Of a DNA stretch of 64,000 nucleotides, positions 30,250 to 38,774 are shown one piece after another. The translations under genes were made by a program, and so were the position numbers. The stretch's first letter is position 1. Every line of letters starts with the position of its first letter. Where the stretch lies: assembly GCF_022803015.1 (NCBI RefSeq), contig NZ_JAFKON010000001.1:434001-498000 (forward strand), in the 5' to 3' direction. Source of the DNA: Arthrobacter humicola. Lineage in GTDB: Bacteria; Actinomycetota; Actinomycetes; Actinomycetales; Micrococcaceae. The notes under the pieces were generated by a model that worked only from the letters and a program-made list of their open reading frames with translations, did no database searches and was not told where the DNA came from.

Positions 30250-31188
30250 TTAGTGGTAGTGGTGGCCATCGTAGCCACGTGCCACCTCAGCGCGCGGCGT
30301 CTTCGCGTAGACGTCCTTGCTGACCGTGTAGCCCCGGCGGTCGATCTGCAGTGCCTGCTCGTTGACGCTCTTCAGCTCGGAGCGGCTGAGCTTCTTGATC
30401 TTGACGAGATTCAGGAACTCCTGGTCCTCTCCGCCCACGGCCGTGACCTTGATCAGACCCGTGTGCTTGGAATAGAACTTTCGCTGGTGGCCGGCGCTTG
30501 GCGGGTCCAGCGGGTTGAACTCATCGATGACCAGCACATCGCTGTAGCAACCAGTGGCGACGCAGACGCGTTGGTCCTTCGCGAACACATCACCGCAGTC
30601 CAGGAAGTCCACGCTGGGTGCGTAGGCCTGGGGGTAGGCGGGGGTCTTCAGGCGCGGGTGGCTCTGCATGGCGATGCCCGCCTGGGCCTTGTCGATGCCG
30701 CTGATGAACGTACTTGGCGCGCCCACAAGCTTCCCGTTCTCGTACTCCTCCGGATATTCGCCGAAGAGCCACACGTCTCCCTTCCGTGTCTCGGCGAAGA
30801 AGGCAAGTTCCGATTCCGCGAGCTCACCGTCGGAGTAGTCCCGGTCCCAAATCGCGATGGTCTTCACCCCGTCGATCACCTTGGTCAGCCCCGTGACCGT
30901 GCTGACAACCTTGCGGGTGGTTGTCCCGTCCGGGGAGACTACTTTGCCGGTGGTGGTGTACTGCATGCCGGGTTCGAGGGGGAACCACTTGTTGTCAATC
31001 TCCGGCCTGGACGGGAAGGCGCCGCGGTTGAATTTGATCGCCGAGCCGGGGCCGCACAGTTCCTGGGAACGGGCGACCGCCGGCGCGGTGGCTGCCGTCG
31101 CCGCGGCCGCCGTCGCCGCCGTCAGCGACGCCACCACCAGCAAGACCGCGGAGCCGTAAGCGGTAAATCTCTTAGATAGTGGAGTCAT
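30250..31188 (-). CDS. Secreted protein of unknown function next to RND pump
   Basis: A 312-aa protein with an N-terminal signal peptide (hydrophobic VLLVVASLTAATAAAATA after a KR start) and a likely cleavage near residue 40. The mature part has five cysteines, is beta-rich and contains WFPLEPGMQYTTTGKV and AFFAETRKGDVWLFGEYPEE. The C-terminus ends GYDGHHYH, a possible metal-binding tail. I recognise no named family. It lies 31 bases downstream of an RND pump gene on the same strand and may be the last gene of that operon. Confidence 0.7.
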   Translation of the reverse strand: MTPLSKRFTAYGSAVLLVVASLTAATAAAATAATAPAVARSQELCGPGSAIKFNRGAFPSRPEIDNKWFPLEPGMQYTTTGKVVSPDGTTTRKVVSTVTGLTKVIDGVKTIAIWDRDYSDGELAESELAFFAETRKGDVWLFGEYPEEYENGKLVGAPSTFISGIDKAQAGIAMQSHPRLKTPAYPQAYAPSVDFLDCGDVFAKDQRVCVATGCYSDVLVIDEFNPLDPPSAGHQRKFYSKHTGLIKVTAVGGEDQEFLNLVKIKKLSRSELKSVNEQALQIDRRGYTVSKDVYAKTPRAEVARGYDGHHYH

Positions 31189-31219
31189 CTGACTGGCCTC
31201 TCATTGTTGGTAGTTTTTG

Positions 31220-34200
31220 CTATACGGCTGATACAGGTTCCGGCTCGCGGGGCTGACGGTCATGACGTGCCGGACCCTTCTTGGCGAACCGCAGGTAGAG
31301 CGATGGAACGATGAACAGGTTGACCAGTGTCGATGTCACCAGTCCACCCAGGATCACCACGGCCATGGGGTGCTCGATCTCATGGCCGGGGCGGTTGCCC
31401 ATCACCACCAGTGGGACCAGGGCGAGTGCGGTGGCGAGCGTGGTCATCAGGATTGGTGACAGGCGCTCGGCTGCGCCCCGCAGGACCAGGTCCCGGCCGA
31501 ACGGCACGCCTTCGAACTGCTCCAGGTGCTGGCAGTGGTTGATGAGCAGGATGCCGTTGCGAGCGGCGATGCCCATCACTGTCAGGAACCCGACCAGCGA
31601 CCCGAGGGACAGGATTCCGCCGCTCATGTGCGCGGCGATCACCCCGCCCACCAGTGCCACCGGCAGCGTCAGGATGCCCAGAACGGCAAGCCGCCAGCTC
31701 CGGAATGCCGCCTGGAGCAGGAGGAACACCACAACCAGTGCGCCCATCGCGAAGAGGAGAAGCCGCTGCGAGGCGGCCTGCCGCTCCGCGTATTCGCCCA
31801 GGATCTCGGCGCTGTATCCGGTGGGGAACTCCACGGACTTGAGATCGGATTCGAGTTTTTCGACGACTTTGGCCAGATCGCCTTCCTTGACGTTGGCGCT
31901 GACATCGAGGCGGCGGGACCCTTCCGAACGCTCAATGACGTTGGGAGTGGGCTTTACCGTGATCTTGGCGACATCGGCCACCCGGATCTTCTGCCCGCTG
32001 GGAGTGTCCAGCGGCAGGTTCTCGATGCTTGTGACGCTGGTCCGGATCGCCGGAGGACTCCAGACCTGGACGTCATAGGCCTTGCCGTCCCGGTAGACGT
32101 CGCCGACCTCCTCGCCGGATACCAGGGTGGCTGCGGCACGGCGGACGTCACCGGGCTTCAGGCCGTAGCGGTTGGCGGCGTCCAGGTTCACCTCGACGTC
32201 CACCTGCGGAACGTTGACCTGGAGTGCGACTTTGGCTCCGATGGCACCCTCGATGCCGGCCAGGGCAGTCTTGACCTTGTCCGCCTGCTTCTTCAGCGTG
32301 TCCAGGTCATCGCCGTACACGCGGACCACGATCGAGTAGCCCGTACCGGTGAGCACCTCGCGGACACGTTCCTTGAGGTAGGTCTGGACGTCCCGGTGAA
32401 TGCCGGGATACCCGTCCACGACCTGCTGGATGGAGGCCAGGGTCTTGTCGTAGTCGACCGAGGGGTCAACGCTGATCCAGTTCTCGCCAAAGTTGACTCC
32501 CACCACCTCATCGGCGGCGAAGGCCTGACCGATGTGGGACCCGCAGTTGTTGACGCCTGGAATGGTCATCAGCTCCTGGCAGGCCAGTTGGCTGACGCGC
32601 ACTTCCTCGGCGTTGGAGGTGCCGGGTTGCGTGACCCAGTGCATGAGGAAGTCACGTTCCTTGAACGAGGGCAACAGTGACTGGCCCAGGAGCGGGGCCG
32701 CTATGATTCCGACGACGCCGAGTGCCGCCACCGCGAGGTAGCCCGGGAGCGGGCGTTTCACAATGGGACGCAGGGCGGCGCCGTACCAGCGCTTGAGGAC
32801 CCGGACCACCGGCGGATCGCGGTCTTCGAGTTTGGCATTGCGCAGGAAGATGTACGCCATGGCCGGCGTGACCGTGAGGGCCACCAGCATGGACGCCATC
32901 ACCGCCAGGGTGTAGGCGGTCGCCAGGGGCCGGAAGAAGGCGCCCGTCAGGCCGTCCAGGAAGAAGATCGGCACCGTGGCGGCAACGATAATCAGTGTGG
33001 CGTAGACGATGGGGCCGCGGACTTCCAGAGAGGCGTTGACGACCACGCGGGCGGTGCTTTCGGTCCCGCCGCTGGCGCGGTGGTGCCGGAGCCGCCTGAC
33101 GATGTTCTCGACGTCGATGATGGCATCGTCCACCACGACCCCGACGGCAATCACCAGCCCCGCAAGCACCATCGTATTAATCGTTCCCCCGGTCCAATAC
33201 AGCACCAGGGCCGCTGCCATCAGCGACAACGGGATCGCCGTCACGCTCACCAGGGCTGTCCGCCATTGGAACAGGAAGACGCTCAGCACCAGGACCACCA
33301 GGAAGCAGCCCAGCAGCAGCGCGAGGCTCAGGTTGCCGAGCGATTCCTCGATGAACGAGGCGGGCCGGAACAGGGTGGTGTCGACTGCGATTCCGGTCAG
33401 GCCGGGCTGCAGTTCCTTGAGCGCTTCCTCGACCCCGCGGGTGACTTCGAGGGTGTTGCCCCACGGCAGCTTTTCGACGATCAGCATCAGTCCGGGGCCG
33501 CCATTGATGACCGCGTCACCGATCAGTTGCTGGTGGTCCTCCACGACGGTTGCCACGTCGGCGAGCTTCAGGGGAGGCAGTCCTTCGCGTTCCTCCAGTG
33601 GCACCTGGGCAAGGTCCGCCGGAGACGTGATGGGTTGTACGTGCCTGATGGACATGCTCTGGCTGGGTGTTTCCAGCGCCCCTCCGGTGCCGATCAAGGC
33701 ACCGGGGGAGTACTTGAGCAGGCCGGCGTCCAAGGCGTCGGACGTGGAGTTCATGACGTTTTCCAGCGTCACGTTGTTGGCTGCCAGTTTGGTCGGATCA
33801 ACCTGGACCTGAAGCATCTGGAGGCGTTCGCCCCAGATCGCCACGTTCGCCACGCCCGGCACCCGCAGCAGATGTGCCCGGATGTTCCAGTAGGAAACCA
33901 TGGACATTTCGATCAGGGAGCGGGTCTCGGAGGAGAGTCCGATCTTCATGACACGGCTGGTGGAGGACAGCGGCTGGAGCATCACCGGCGGCGCGGCCCA
34001 GGTCGGCAGGGTCGGTATGACCGTTGCCATCCGCTCCGACACCAGCTGCCGGGCGGTGAGCAGATCGGTCCCGGGCTTGAACTCCATCACGATGGCGGAC
34101 AGCTGCGACACAGACTTCGACCGCATCTGGTCCAGGCCGTCTATGCCGTTGAAGGCCTGCTCCATTGGAACCGTTACGAGTTCCTCGACTTCGGAGGCAG

Positions 34201-34366
34201 TGAGACCCAGACATGCCGTCTGGACCTCGACACGGGGCGGTGCAAACTCCGGGAAAACATCCACCGAAGCGCTGCTGAGTTGCGCGCCGCCCACGATCAT
34301 GAGGGCGGCCGCCATCGCAATGATGATCGACCGGAACCTCAGGCTTGCAGCGACAATCCGGCGCAT
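31220..34366 (-). CDS. CusA/CzcA-like RND efflux permease (second of pair)
   Basis: A 1048-aa RND permease: an N-terminal helix, a first large extracytoplasmic loop, helices 2-6, a second loop and helices 8-12. Heavy-metal-efflux type features include DVFPEFAPPRVEVQT and LSSTSRV. Helix 4 reads GVVVDDAIIDVENIVRRL, keeping the Asp and Glu that match CusA's proton-relay pair, so it is probably an active proton antiporter. Such pumps normally need an adaptor and an outer-membrane channel. Neither is complete here. ATG start one base after the lipoprotein stop. Substrate unknown, metal export plausible. Confidence 0.88.
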   Translation of the reverse strand: MRRIVAASLRFRSIIIAMAAALMIVGGAQLSSASVDVFPEFAPPRVEVQTACLGLTASEVEELVTVPMEQAFNGIDGLDQMRSKSVSQLSAIVMEFKPGTDLLTARQLVSERMATVIPTLPTWAAPPVMLQPLSSTSRVMKIGLSSETRSLIEMSMVSYWNIRAHLLRVPGVANVAIWGERLQMLQVQVDPTKLAANNVTLENVMNSTSDALDAGLLKYSPGALIGTGGALETPSQSMSIRHVQPITSPADLAQVPLEEREGLPPLKLADVATVVEDHQQLIGDAVINGGPGLMLIVEKLPWGNTLEVTRGVEEALKELQPGLTGIAVDTTLFRPASFIEESLGNLSLALLLGCFLVVLVLSVFLFQWRTALVSVTAIPLSLMAAALVLYWTGGTINTMVLAGLVIAVGVVVDDAIIDVENIVRRLRHHRASGGTESTARVVVNASLEVRGPIVYATLIIVAATVPIFFLDGLTGAFFRPLATAYTLAVMASMLVALTVTPAMAYIFLRNAKLEDRDPPVVRVLKRWYGAALRPIVKRPLPGYLAVAALGVVGIIAAPLLGQSLLPSFKERDFLMHWVTQPGTSNAEEVRVSQLACQELMTIPGVNNCGSHIGQAFAADEVVGVNFGENWISVDPSVDYDKTLASIQQVVDGYPGIHRDVQTYLKERVREVLTGTGYSIVVRVYGDDLDTLKKQADKVKTALAGIEGAIGAKVALQVNVPQVDVEVNLDAANRYGLKPGDVRRAAATLVSGEEVGDVYRDGKAYDVQVWSPPAIRTSVTSIENLPLDTPSGQKIRVADVAKITVKPTPNVIERSEGSRRLDVSANVKEGDLAKVVEKLESDLKSVEFPTGYSAEILGEYAERQAASQRLLLFAMGALVVVFLLLQAAFRSWRLAVLGILTLPVALVGGVIAAHMSGGILSLGSLVGFLTVMGIAARNGILLINHCQHLEQFEGVPFGRDLVLRGAAERLSPILMTTLATALALVPLVVMGNRPGHEIEHPMAVVILGGLVTSTLVNLFIVPSLYLRFAKKGPARHDRQPREPEPVSAV

Positions 34367-34367
34367 G

Positions 34368-34826
34368 TCAGTGCGCCGTATCGAATTCAGCGCCGAAGAG
34401 TTCAGCCGCGCCGACGGTCACGATTGCGGTGCCCACCGCGGGCCCGGCCGAGGCCGTGACCACTCCGTCCTCCACCTTGGCTACCGTGACCGGCTGCCGC
34501 TGGTAGACCCGCGGGGCCGGGTTGGTGTACACCCAGGTTTTTCCGCTGGCGTCGTAGAGCAGGGCGGAGTAGGGCACGACGACGTCCTTACCCTTTCCGG
34601 CCTTGACGGTGTCGGTCTTCAGGTCGAGGCGTTCGATTCCCTTCTCCGTCAACGTCAGTTTCGCGATGCCCGTCGCGGCATTCTTCTCCACCTTGGCGGG
34701 TTCGTTGGCCGAAACGGCGGCGGGGGCCGCCGCCGTCGTCTGGGCACATGCGGGCAGCGCGAACAGAAGTGCTGCGCATACAGCGGCCGCCAGGGGCAGG
34801 CGCCGCGAGGGCTGTTGGCTGGTCAT
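34368..34826 (-). CDS. Short lipoprotein resembling C-terminal part of an RND adaptor
   Basis: A 152-aa protein with a lipoprotein signal (lipobox LPAC at about residues 24-27). The mature 125 residues resemble the beta-barrel and membrane-proximal end of a membrane fusion protein: VVVPYSALLYDASGKTWVYT, RQPVTV and VVTASAGPAVGTAIVTVGAAELFGAEF. The coiled-coil hairpin and biotinyl-lipoyl halves of normal adaptors (about 350-400 aa) are absent. The ATG at 34826 overlaps the first pump's stop (ATGA), and the second pump starts one base after its stop, so the three are one operon. Confidence 0.8.
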   Translation of the reverse strand: MTSQQPSRRLPLAAAVCAALLFALPACAQTTAAAPAAVSANEPAKVEKNAATGIAKLTLTEKGIERLDLKTDTVKAGKGKDVVVPYSALLYDASGKTWVYTNPAPRVYQRQPVTVAKVEDGVVTASAGPAVGTAIVTVGAAELFGAEFDTAH

Positions 34827-37800
34827 TTTGCTTCCACCTTTTCCTGCGTAACGGGCTGGACGGGAACTTCGGCCTCGTACACTTCGGCCCACTCTTCCGG
34901 GGCGGAACCGGGTCCGAACCAGAGTGCGAGCAGAGGGAGTACGAAGATCCCGATGAGAGTTGTCGTGATGAGTCCGCAGACGATGATCAGGGCCATCGGG
35001 CCCAGGAAGGACCCGCCGACGGCGCCGCCGAAGAGTCCCGGCGGGATCAGGATCGCCACCGTGATCAGGGCTGCCTTCAGAATGGGCGAGACCCGGTCCC
35101 GGGCCGCCATCATGATGATCTTGTCAGGGGATTCGTGCGGGGCGGCCCGCCACAGTTCATCCGTCCGGGCGGAGAGCAGCGCCGCGTTGCGGGCGGCAAC
35201 GGCCAGCACCGCGGCAAAGGCCGTGAGCGCCAGCACAGTGATGGCGCCTCCCGCGATCCAGGCTGCCACGGCGGCTCCGGCCAGCGCGGCCGGCAGGGAC
35301 AGGAAGATGGCAAGCGCCAGCTTCCAGCTCCGCACCGCTGTCTGGAGAAGGAGCAGGATTCCCAGGAGGGCAGCCGCGCCGATCCACAGAACCATGGCGT
35401 CCCCGGCGAGCTGTTCACTGTACTTCGTGGGGATTTCGGCGTGGTATTCCAGCGGGAACTGGATCTGCTCGATCGCCGCGTTGATGTCGCGCTGGATATC
35501 CGCGAGCGGACGTCCGCTGACCTCGGCCACCACGTCGATCCGGCGTGAGGTGTCATCGTGCAGGATCACGACTTCATTGGGAACGAGCCGGATGTCGGCG
35601 ATTTGGCCCAGCTGGACCTGGCCGCCGCTGGGCGTGTCCAGCAGGAGCTCACGGATGCTGGTCAGGTCATCCCGGACGTCCACCGCGCCGCGCACCACCA
35701 CTTCGAAGACCTTCTGCTGTTCGAAGAGGTTGCCGACGACGATGCCTTGCATCAGGGCGGCAGCGGCGCGGCGTGCGTCGCCGGGTTTGATACCGACCTT
35801 CTGCGCCGCTTCGAGGTTGACCTCGACTTCGACGATGGGCGTCATGGCGCTGGCGTTGATCGTCGGGTTCTTCACGCCGTCGACCTTTTCGATGGCCCGG
35901 CGGACCTCTTCAGCCTTCTCGCGCAGGACGGGCAAGTCTGTTCCGTAGACGCGGACGGCGAATCCGGGATCCATGCTGCTGCGCTCCTGGCCGATCTGCT
36001 GCTGGGAGTAGTTCACCACGTTGTGGGCGATGCCGGGGTAGCCCTGGACGACGTCACGGACCGCCTGCTCCGTTTCGCTGAAGTCGGCGTCCGGGGTGAT
36101 GGACACCCAGAGTTCCGCGGAACTGTTCCCGACAACCTGGTCGGAGGAAATGGCGCGGCCGATGTGGCCGCCAACTCCCGAGACACCCGGCAGGGTCCGC
36201 AGTTCGTCGGACGCTTTGGACGCCACCCGACGCACCTCGTCGTTGGACGTGCCTGCCATCGAGTCCCACTGCACCAGGAGTGTCCGGTCCGGAATCGTCG
36301 GCACGACCGCCCGGTTCCCGACCAGCTGCGATGCCGCGGCGAGCCCCAGCAGTCCAACGACGGCGACAGCGACAATGCCGAGGGTGCGGCGGGAACGTGC
36401 CCCCTCGAGTGCCCTGTCGTAGGTGGACCTGGCCCGGACAACACCGGGCGAGTCCGCCCGCCGGGTTTTCTCACCGGGAAGCAGGAGGTACGCCAGGACC
36501 GGTGTCACGGACAAACCCACCAGCATTGACACGGCAAGCGCCAACGCCAGGGACCAGAAGAGGGGCTGGAAGAACGCACCGCCGACTCCTGTGACGAACA
36601 GCGTCGGTACGAGCGCGAGGGCCATGATGAGGGACCCGTGGAACAGCGGTGTGCGGACGCTGCGGACAAGCTGGACCATGCGGAACCTGATGGTGGCATC
36701 TGTCTCGGTCTCGGTGGTCCGCAACGGCCGGCGCCGCTGCGCCTGCACATCCTCCACAATGTCTCCGACAATCACAGACACGCCCAGCAAGATGCCGGCG
36801 AGGATCGAGATGTTCAGTGTGGAGTCGAGCAAGTAGAGCACCACTCCCGACGCCATGACGGTGGTGCTGATCGCCACGAGGGCGATCACGGCCACCCGCC
36901 AGGAACGGAACAGGGCCCAGAAGAGCAGGACGGCGATCAGGAGGCTCACGAGCAGCGCCAGGCCGAGTCCGTCCACGGCATCCTGCAGGAACGAGGCGGG
37001 CCGGAAGACGGATGTGTCCATCTGGATCCCGGAAAGCCCGGGCTGCATGTCGTTCAGCGCAGCCTCGAGGTCCTTGGTGACCTGCAGCGTGCTGGCTCCG
37101 GGGAACTTCTCCACGACCAGCAGGAGGCCCGCATCCTGGCCGACGACGGCATCGCCGATCAGCGGCTGGTGGTCCTCCTTCACCTGGGCAATGTCACCCA
37201 GGAGCATGGGAGATCCGGCGTCTTCGACACTGACCTTGGCCAGGTCCTCCGGCGTTCGGATGGGCAGCACGTGCTGGATGCCCAGGCGTTGGCTCGGCGA
37301 CTCCACGAACCCGCCCGTGCCGGGGGTGGACGCCTCAAGGAAGCTCAGCGGCGACACCCAGACTGCGTTGCCGGTGGTCTTGATGACCTGTTCGAGCGTG
37401 ATGCCCTTGTCACGCAGCTGCGTGGGGGTCACCTCTACCTGGAGCTGCTGCTCGCGCTGTCCCCAAATGGAAACGTTGGCGACCCCGGGAATGCCGATCA
37501 GCCGCGGCTTGATCTTCCACCGGGCCAGGACCGACATTTCGATCCCGGACAGCTCTTTGGAGCTCATCCGGACCATAAGGACGCGGCTGGTGGACGACAA
37601 CGGCTGCATGATCAGCGGCGGCGCCGAGACGTTCGGCAGCGCGTGGGCCTGGGTCATGCGTTCGGCCACGAGCTGGCGCGCGCGCAGGAGGTCGGTGCCC
37701 GGCTCGAACACGAGCTCGATCGAGGACAGGCCGGGAACGGATTTGGACCGGATTTCATCGAGCCACGCCACCCCGTTAAGGAGGTCGGCTTCCATCGGAG

Positions 37801-37999
37801 CAGTGATGAGCTGTTCAACTTCGGCAGCTGAGAGGCCCAGGGCCTCGGTCTGGATCTCGACGTGGGCCGGGGCGAACTCGGGCATGCTGTCGATGGCGAC
37901 GTGGGGGACATTCACTACCCCGAAGGCAATGAGTCCGGCCGCCACAGCGAGAACCAGGATGCGGAACTGCATACTGAAACGGGTGATCCAGCCGAACAT
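34823..37999 (-). CDS. CusA/CzcA-like RND permease with altered helix-4 relay (first of pair)
   Basis: A 1058-aa RND permease clearly paralogous to the second pump (shared PEFAP, RSKSV, LSSTSRV, GVANVSIWG, DHQPLIGDAV and FRPASF segments). It has the same 12-helix, two-loop layout. Helix 4 reads SVIVGDIVEDVQAQRRR, where the aligned CusA Asp and Glu are replaced by Gly and Gln, although shifted acidic residues are nearby. It may be inactive in proton transfer and work as a partner subunit. The ATG at 37999 lies two bases after a 28-codon ORF stop, suggesting coupled translation. Confidence 0.88.
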   Translation of the reverse strand: MFGWITRFSMQFRILVLAVAAGLIAFGVVNVPHVAIDSMPEFAPAHVEIQTEALGLSAAEVEQLITAPMEADLLNGVAWLDEIRSKSVPGLSSIELVFEPGTDLLRARQLVAERMTQAHALPNVSAPPLIMQPLSSTSRVLMVRMSSKELSGIEMSVLARWKIKPRLIGIPGVANVSIWGQREQQLQVEVTPTQLRDKGITLEQVIKTTGNAVWVSPLSFLEASTPGTGGFVESPSQRLGIQHVLPIRTPEDLAKVSVEDAGSPMLLGDIAQVKEDHQPLIGDAVVGQDAGLLLVVEKFPGASTLQVTKDLEAALNDMQPGLSGIQMDTSVFRPASFLQDAVDGLGLALLVSLLIAVLLFWALFRSWRVAVIALVAISTTVMASGVVLYLLDSTLNISILAGILLGVSVIVGDIVEDVQAQRRRPLRTTETETDATIRFRMVQLVRSVRTPLFHGSLIMALALVPTLFVTGVGGAFFQPLFWSLALALAVSMLVGLSVTPVLAYLLLPGEKTRRADSPGVVRARSTYDRALEGARSRRTLGIVAVAVVGLLGLAAASQLVGNRAVVPTIPDRTLLVQWDSMAGTSNDEVRRVASKASDELRTLPGVSGVGGHIGRAISSDQVVGNSSAELWVSITPDADFSETEQAVRDVVQGYPGIAHNVVNYSQQQIGQERSSMDPGFAVRVYGTDLPVLREKAEEVRRAIEKVDGVKNPTINASAMTPIVEVEVNLEAAQKVGIKPGDARRAAAALMQGIVVGNLFEQQKVFEVVVRGAVDVRDDLTSIRELLLDTPSGGQVQLGQIADIRLVPNEVVILHDDTSRRIDVVAEVSGRPLADIQRDINAAIEQIQFPLEYHAEIPTKYSEQLAGDAMVLWIGAAALLGILLLLQTAVRSWKLALAIFLSLPAALAGAAVAAWIAGGAITVLALTAFAAVLAVAARNAALLSARTDELWRAAPHESPDKIIMMAARDRVSPILKAALITVAILIPPGLFGGAVGGSFLGPMALIIVCGLITTTLIGIFVLPLLALWFGPGSAPEEWAEVYEAEVPVQPVTQEKVEAK

Positions 38000-38001
38000 G
38001 G

Positions 38002-38088
38002 CTAGCCCCGTTCCAGGGAGCCGGCGTCGCGGGTGCGGGCGGCGGCGGATTTCGGCAAGTGCACGGAAGAATTGCGCAAGTGATACAT
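38002..38088 (-). CDS. 28-codon ORF coupled to RND operon
   Basis: A short ORF encoding MYHLRNSSVHLPKSAAART and nine more residues, starting at ATG 38088 with an ideal GAGGAG six bases upstream and ending in TAG two bases before the first RND start. The basic, His-containing peptide matches no family I know. The strong ribosome-binding site and tight spacing suggest a leader ORF that delivers ribosomes to the pump gene or senses translation. It could instead be a fortuitous frame. Confidence 0.5.
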   Translation of the reverse strand: MYHLRNSSVHLPKSAAARTRDAGSLERG

Positions 38089-38159
38089 GACAGGCTCCTC
38101 AACCCGAGACCATTTGCGAATCCCCCCAAGAGATCCCATTTCTTGCTGATCTTTATCGA

Positions 38160-38188
38160 ATAGTGTTCCCATTTGAATCGTTTGGCAA
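38160..38188 (-). promoter_or_regulatory. Candidate RND operon promoter
   Basis: On the minus strand, TTGCCA (38188-38183), a 17-base spacer and CACTAT (38165-38160) lie in the AT-rich stretch upstream of the 28-codon ORF. The -10 match is weak. Pattern evidence only. Confidence 0.3.
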
Positions 38189-38189
38189 G

Positions 38190-38500
38190 ATCAAAATTTT
38201 AGGCCTGCGTCCCGGCTTTTCACGGGTTTCTCCCAGCTTGGAGGCTCACAATGCGCTCTCCAAACAAACTTCGTGGAAGGGCCCGGGCGCCCGCGGCGGG
38301 CCACCCGGGTGTTTGTTGTCTTTCTACCTGTCTTCCGCGCCGAGCTACCCGAATTTCTGTCGTAGTTACGTGCCAGATACGTCGGGCAATTGGCAGTAAG
38401 TACCGCTATTCCATAGGTATGTCGTTTGTAACAATTGCGGACATAACAGCCCGCGCAGGGCGCCGGAGCGCGAGTCGACTGCGACTACCGGGACGCGAGC
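38190..38500. other. Intergenic region between RND operon and leuS leader
   Basis: About 300 bases with no supported gene. The left part is AT-rich and probably holds the minus-strand RND promoter. The right part likely contains the leuS promoter, for example TTGGCA near 38388 followed 17 bases later by ATAGGT, which is weak. No RNA gene was recognised. Confidence 0.4.
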
Positions 38501-38507
38501 GGCCCGT

Positions 38508-38524
38508 TGGTTCAGCGCGAACCA
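38508..38524 (+). other. Hairpin upstream of leuS leader peptide
   Basis: TGGTTC-AGCGC-GAACCA is a perfect 6-bp stem with a 5-base loop ending just before the purine-rich site of the leader peptide. It may be the 5' hairpin of the leuS leader RNA. Role unproven. Confidence 0.45.
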
Positions 38525-38547
38525 GCCCGAGGGGCTAAAGTGGTCCT

Positions 38548-38574
38548 ATGCGCGCCGTGCTCCTGCTTAGCTAG
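38548..38574 (+). CDS. leuS leader peptide with three consecutive Leu codons
   Basis: A tiny ORF encoding MRAVLLLS, with CTC CTG CTT at 38560-38568 and TAG at 38572-38574. A GAGGGG lies 13 bases upstream, a somewhat long spacing. A run of leucine codons just before an antiterminator/terminator pair upstream of leucyl-tRNA synthetase is the hallmark of ribosome-mediated attenuation. Ribosome stalling when charged tRNA-Leu is scarce would favour read-through into leuS. Confidence 0.75.
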   Translation: MRAVLLLS

Positions 38575-38595
38575 CCGCCCGGCATCCCGGCGAGA

Positions 38596-38660
38596 CCTCG
38601 ATTCCGAAGAGTCCCCGGATTGCCGAGCGGCGGCCCCTCCATGTCGAGGGGCTTTTGTGT
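38596..38660 (+). terminator. Attenuator terminator and competing antiterminator of leuS
   Basis: The terminator stem GCCCCTC (38633-38639) pairs with GAGGGGC (38646-38652), loop CATGTC, followed by TTTTGTGTGT. CCTCGA at 38596-38601 is complementary to TCGAGG at 38644-38649 and would break the terminator's 3' arm, so it is the candidate antiterminator. It lies 22 bases after the leader-peptide stop, a spacing suited to coupling with a stalled ribosome. An outer pair CCCCGGA (38613-38619) / TCCGGGG (38662-38668) could add stability. Confidence 0.75.
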
Positions 38661-38774
38661 GTCCGGGGTACATTCCGGTCCGCAACGCACGAGGTAACAG
38701 CAGGAGTACCACGTACGGACAGTATGGAGTCAGGGCCGGGCAGCCGGCGGTGACAGTGCAGACTTGATGGTGAA

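Noticed and set aside
38610..38670. tRNA-like structure before leuS
   Set aside because: The outer stem CCCCGGA / TCCGGGG looked like an acceptor stem, but there is no D, anticodon or T arm consensus.
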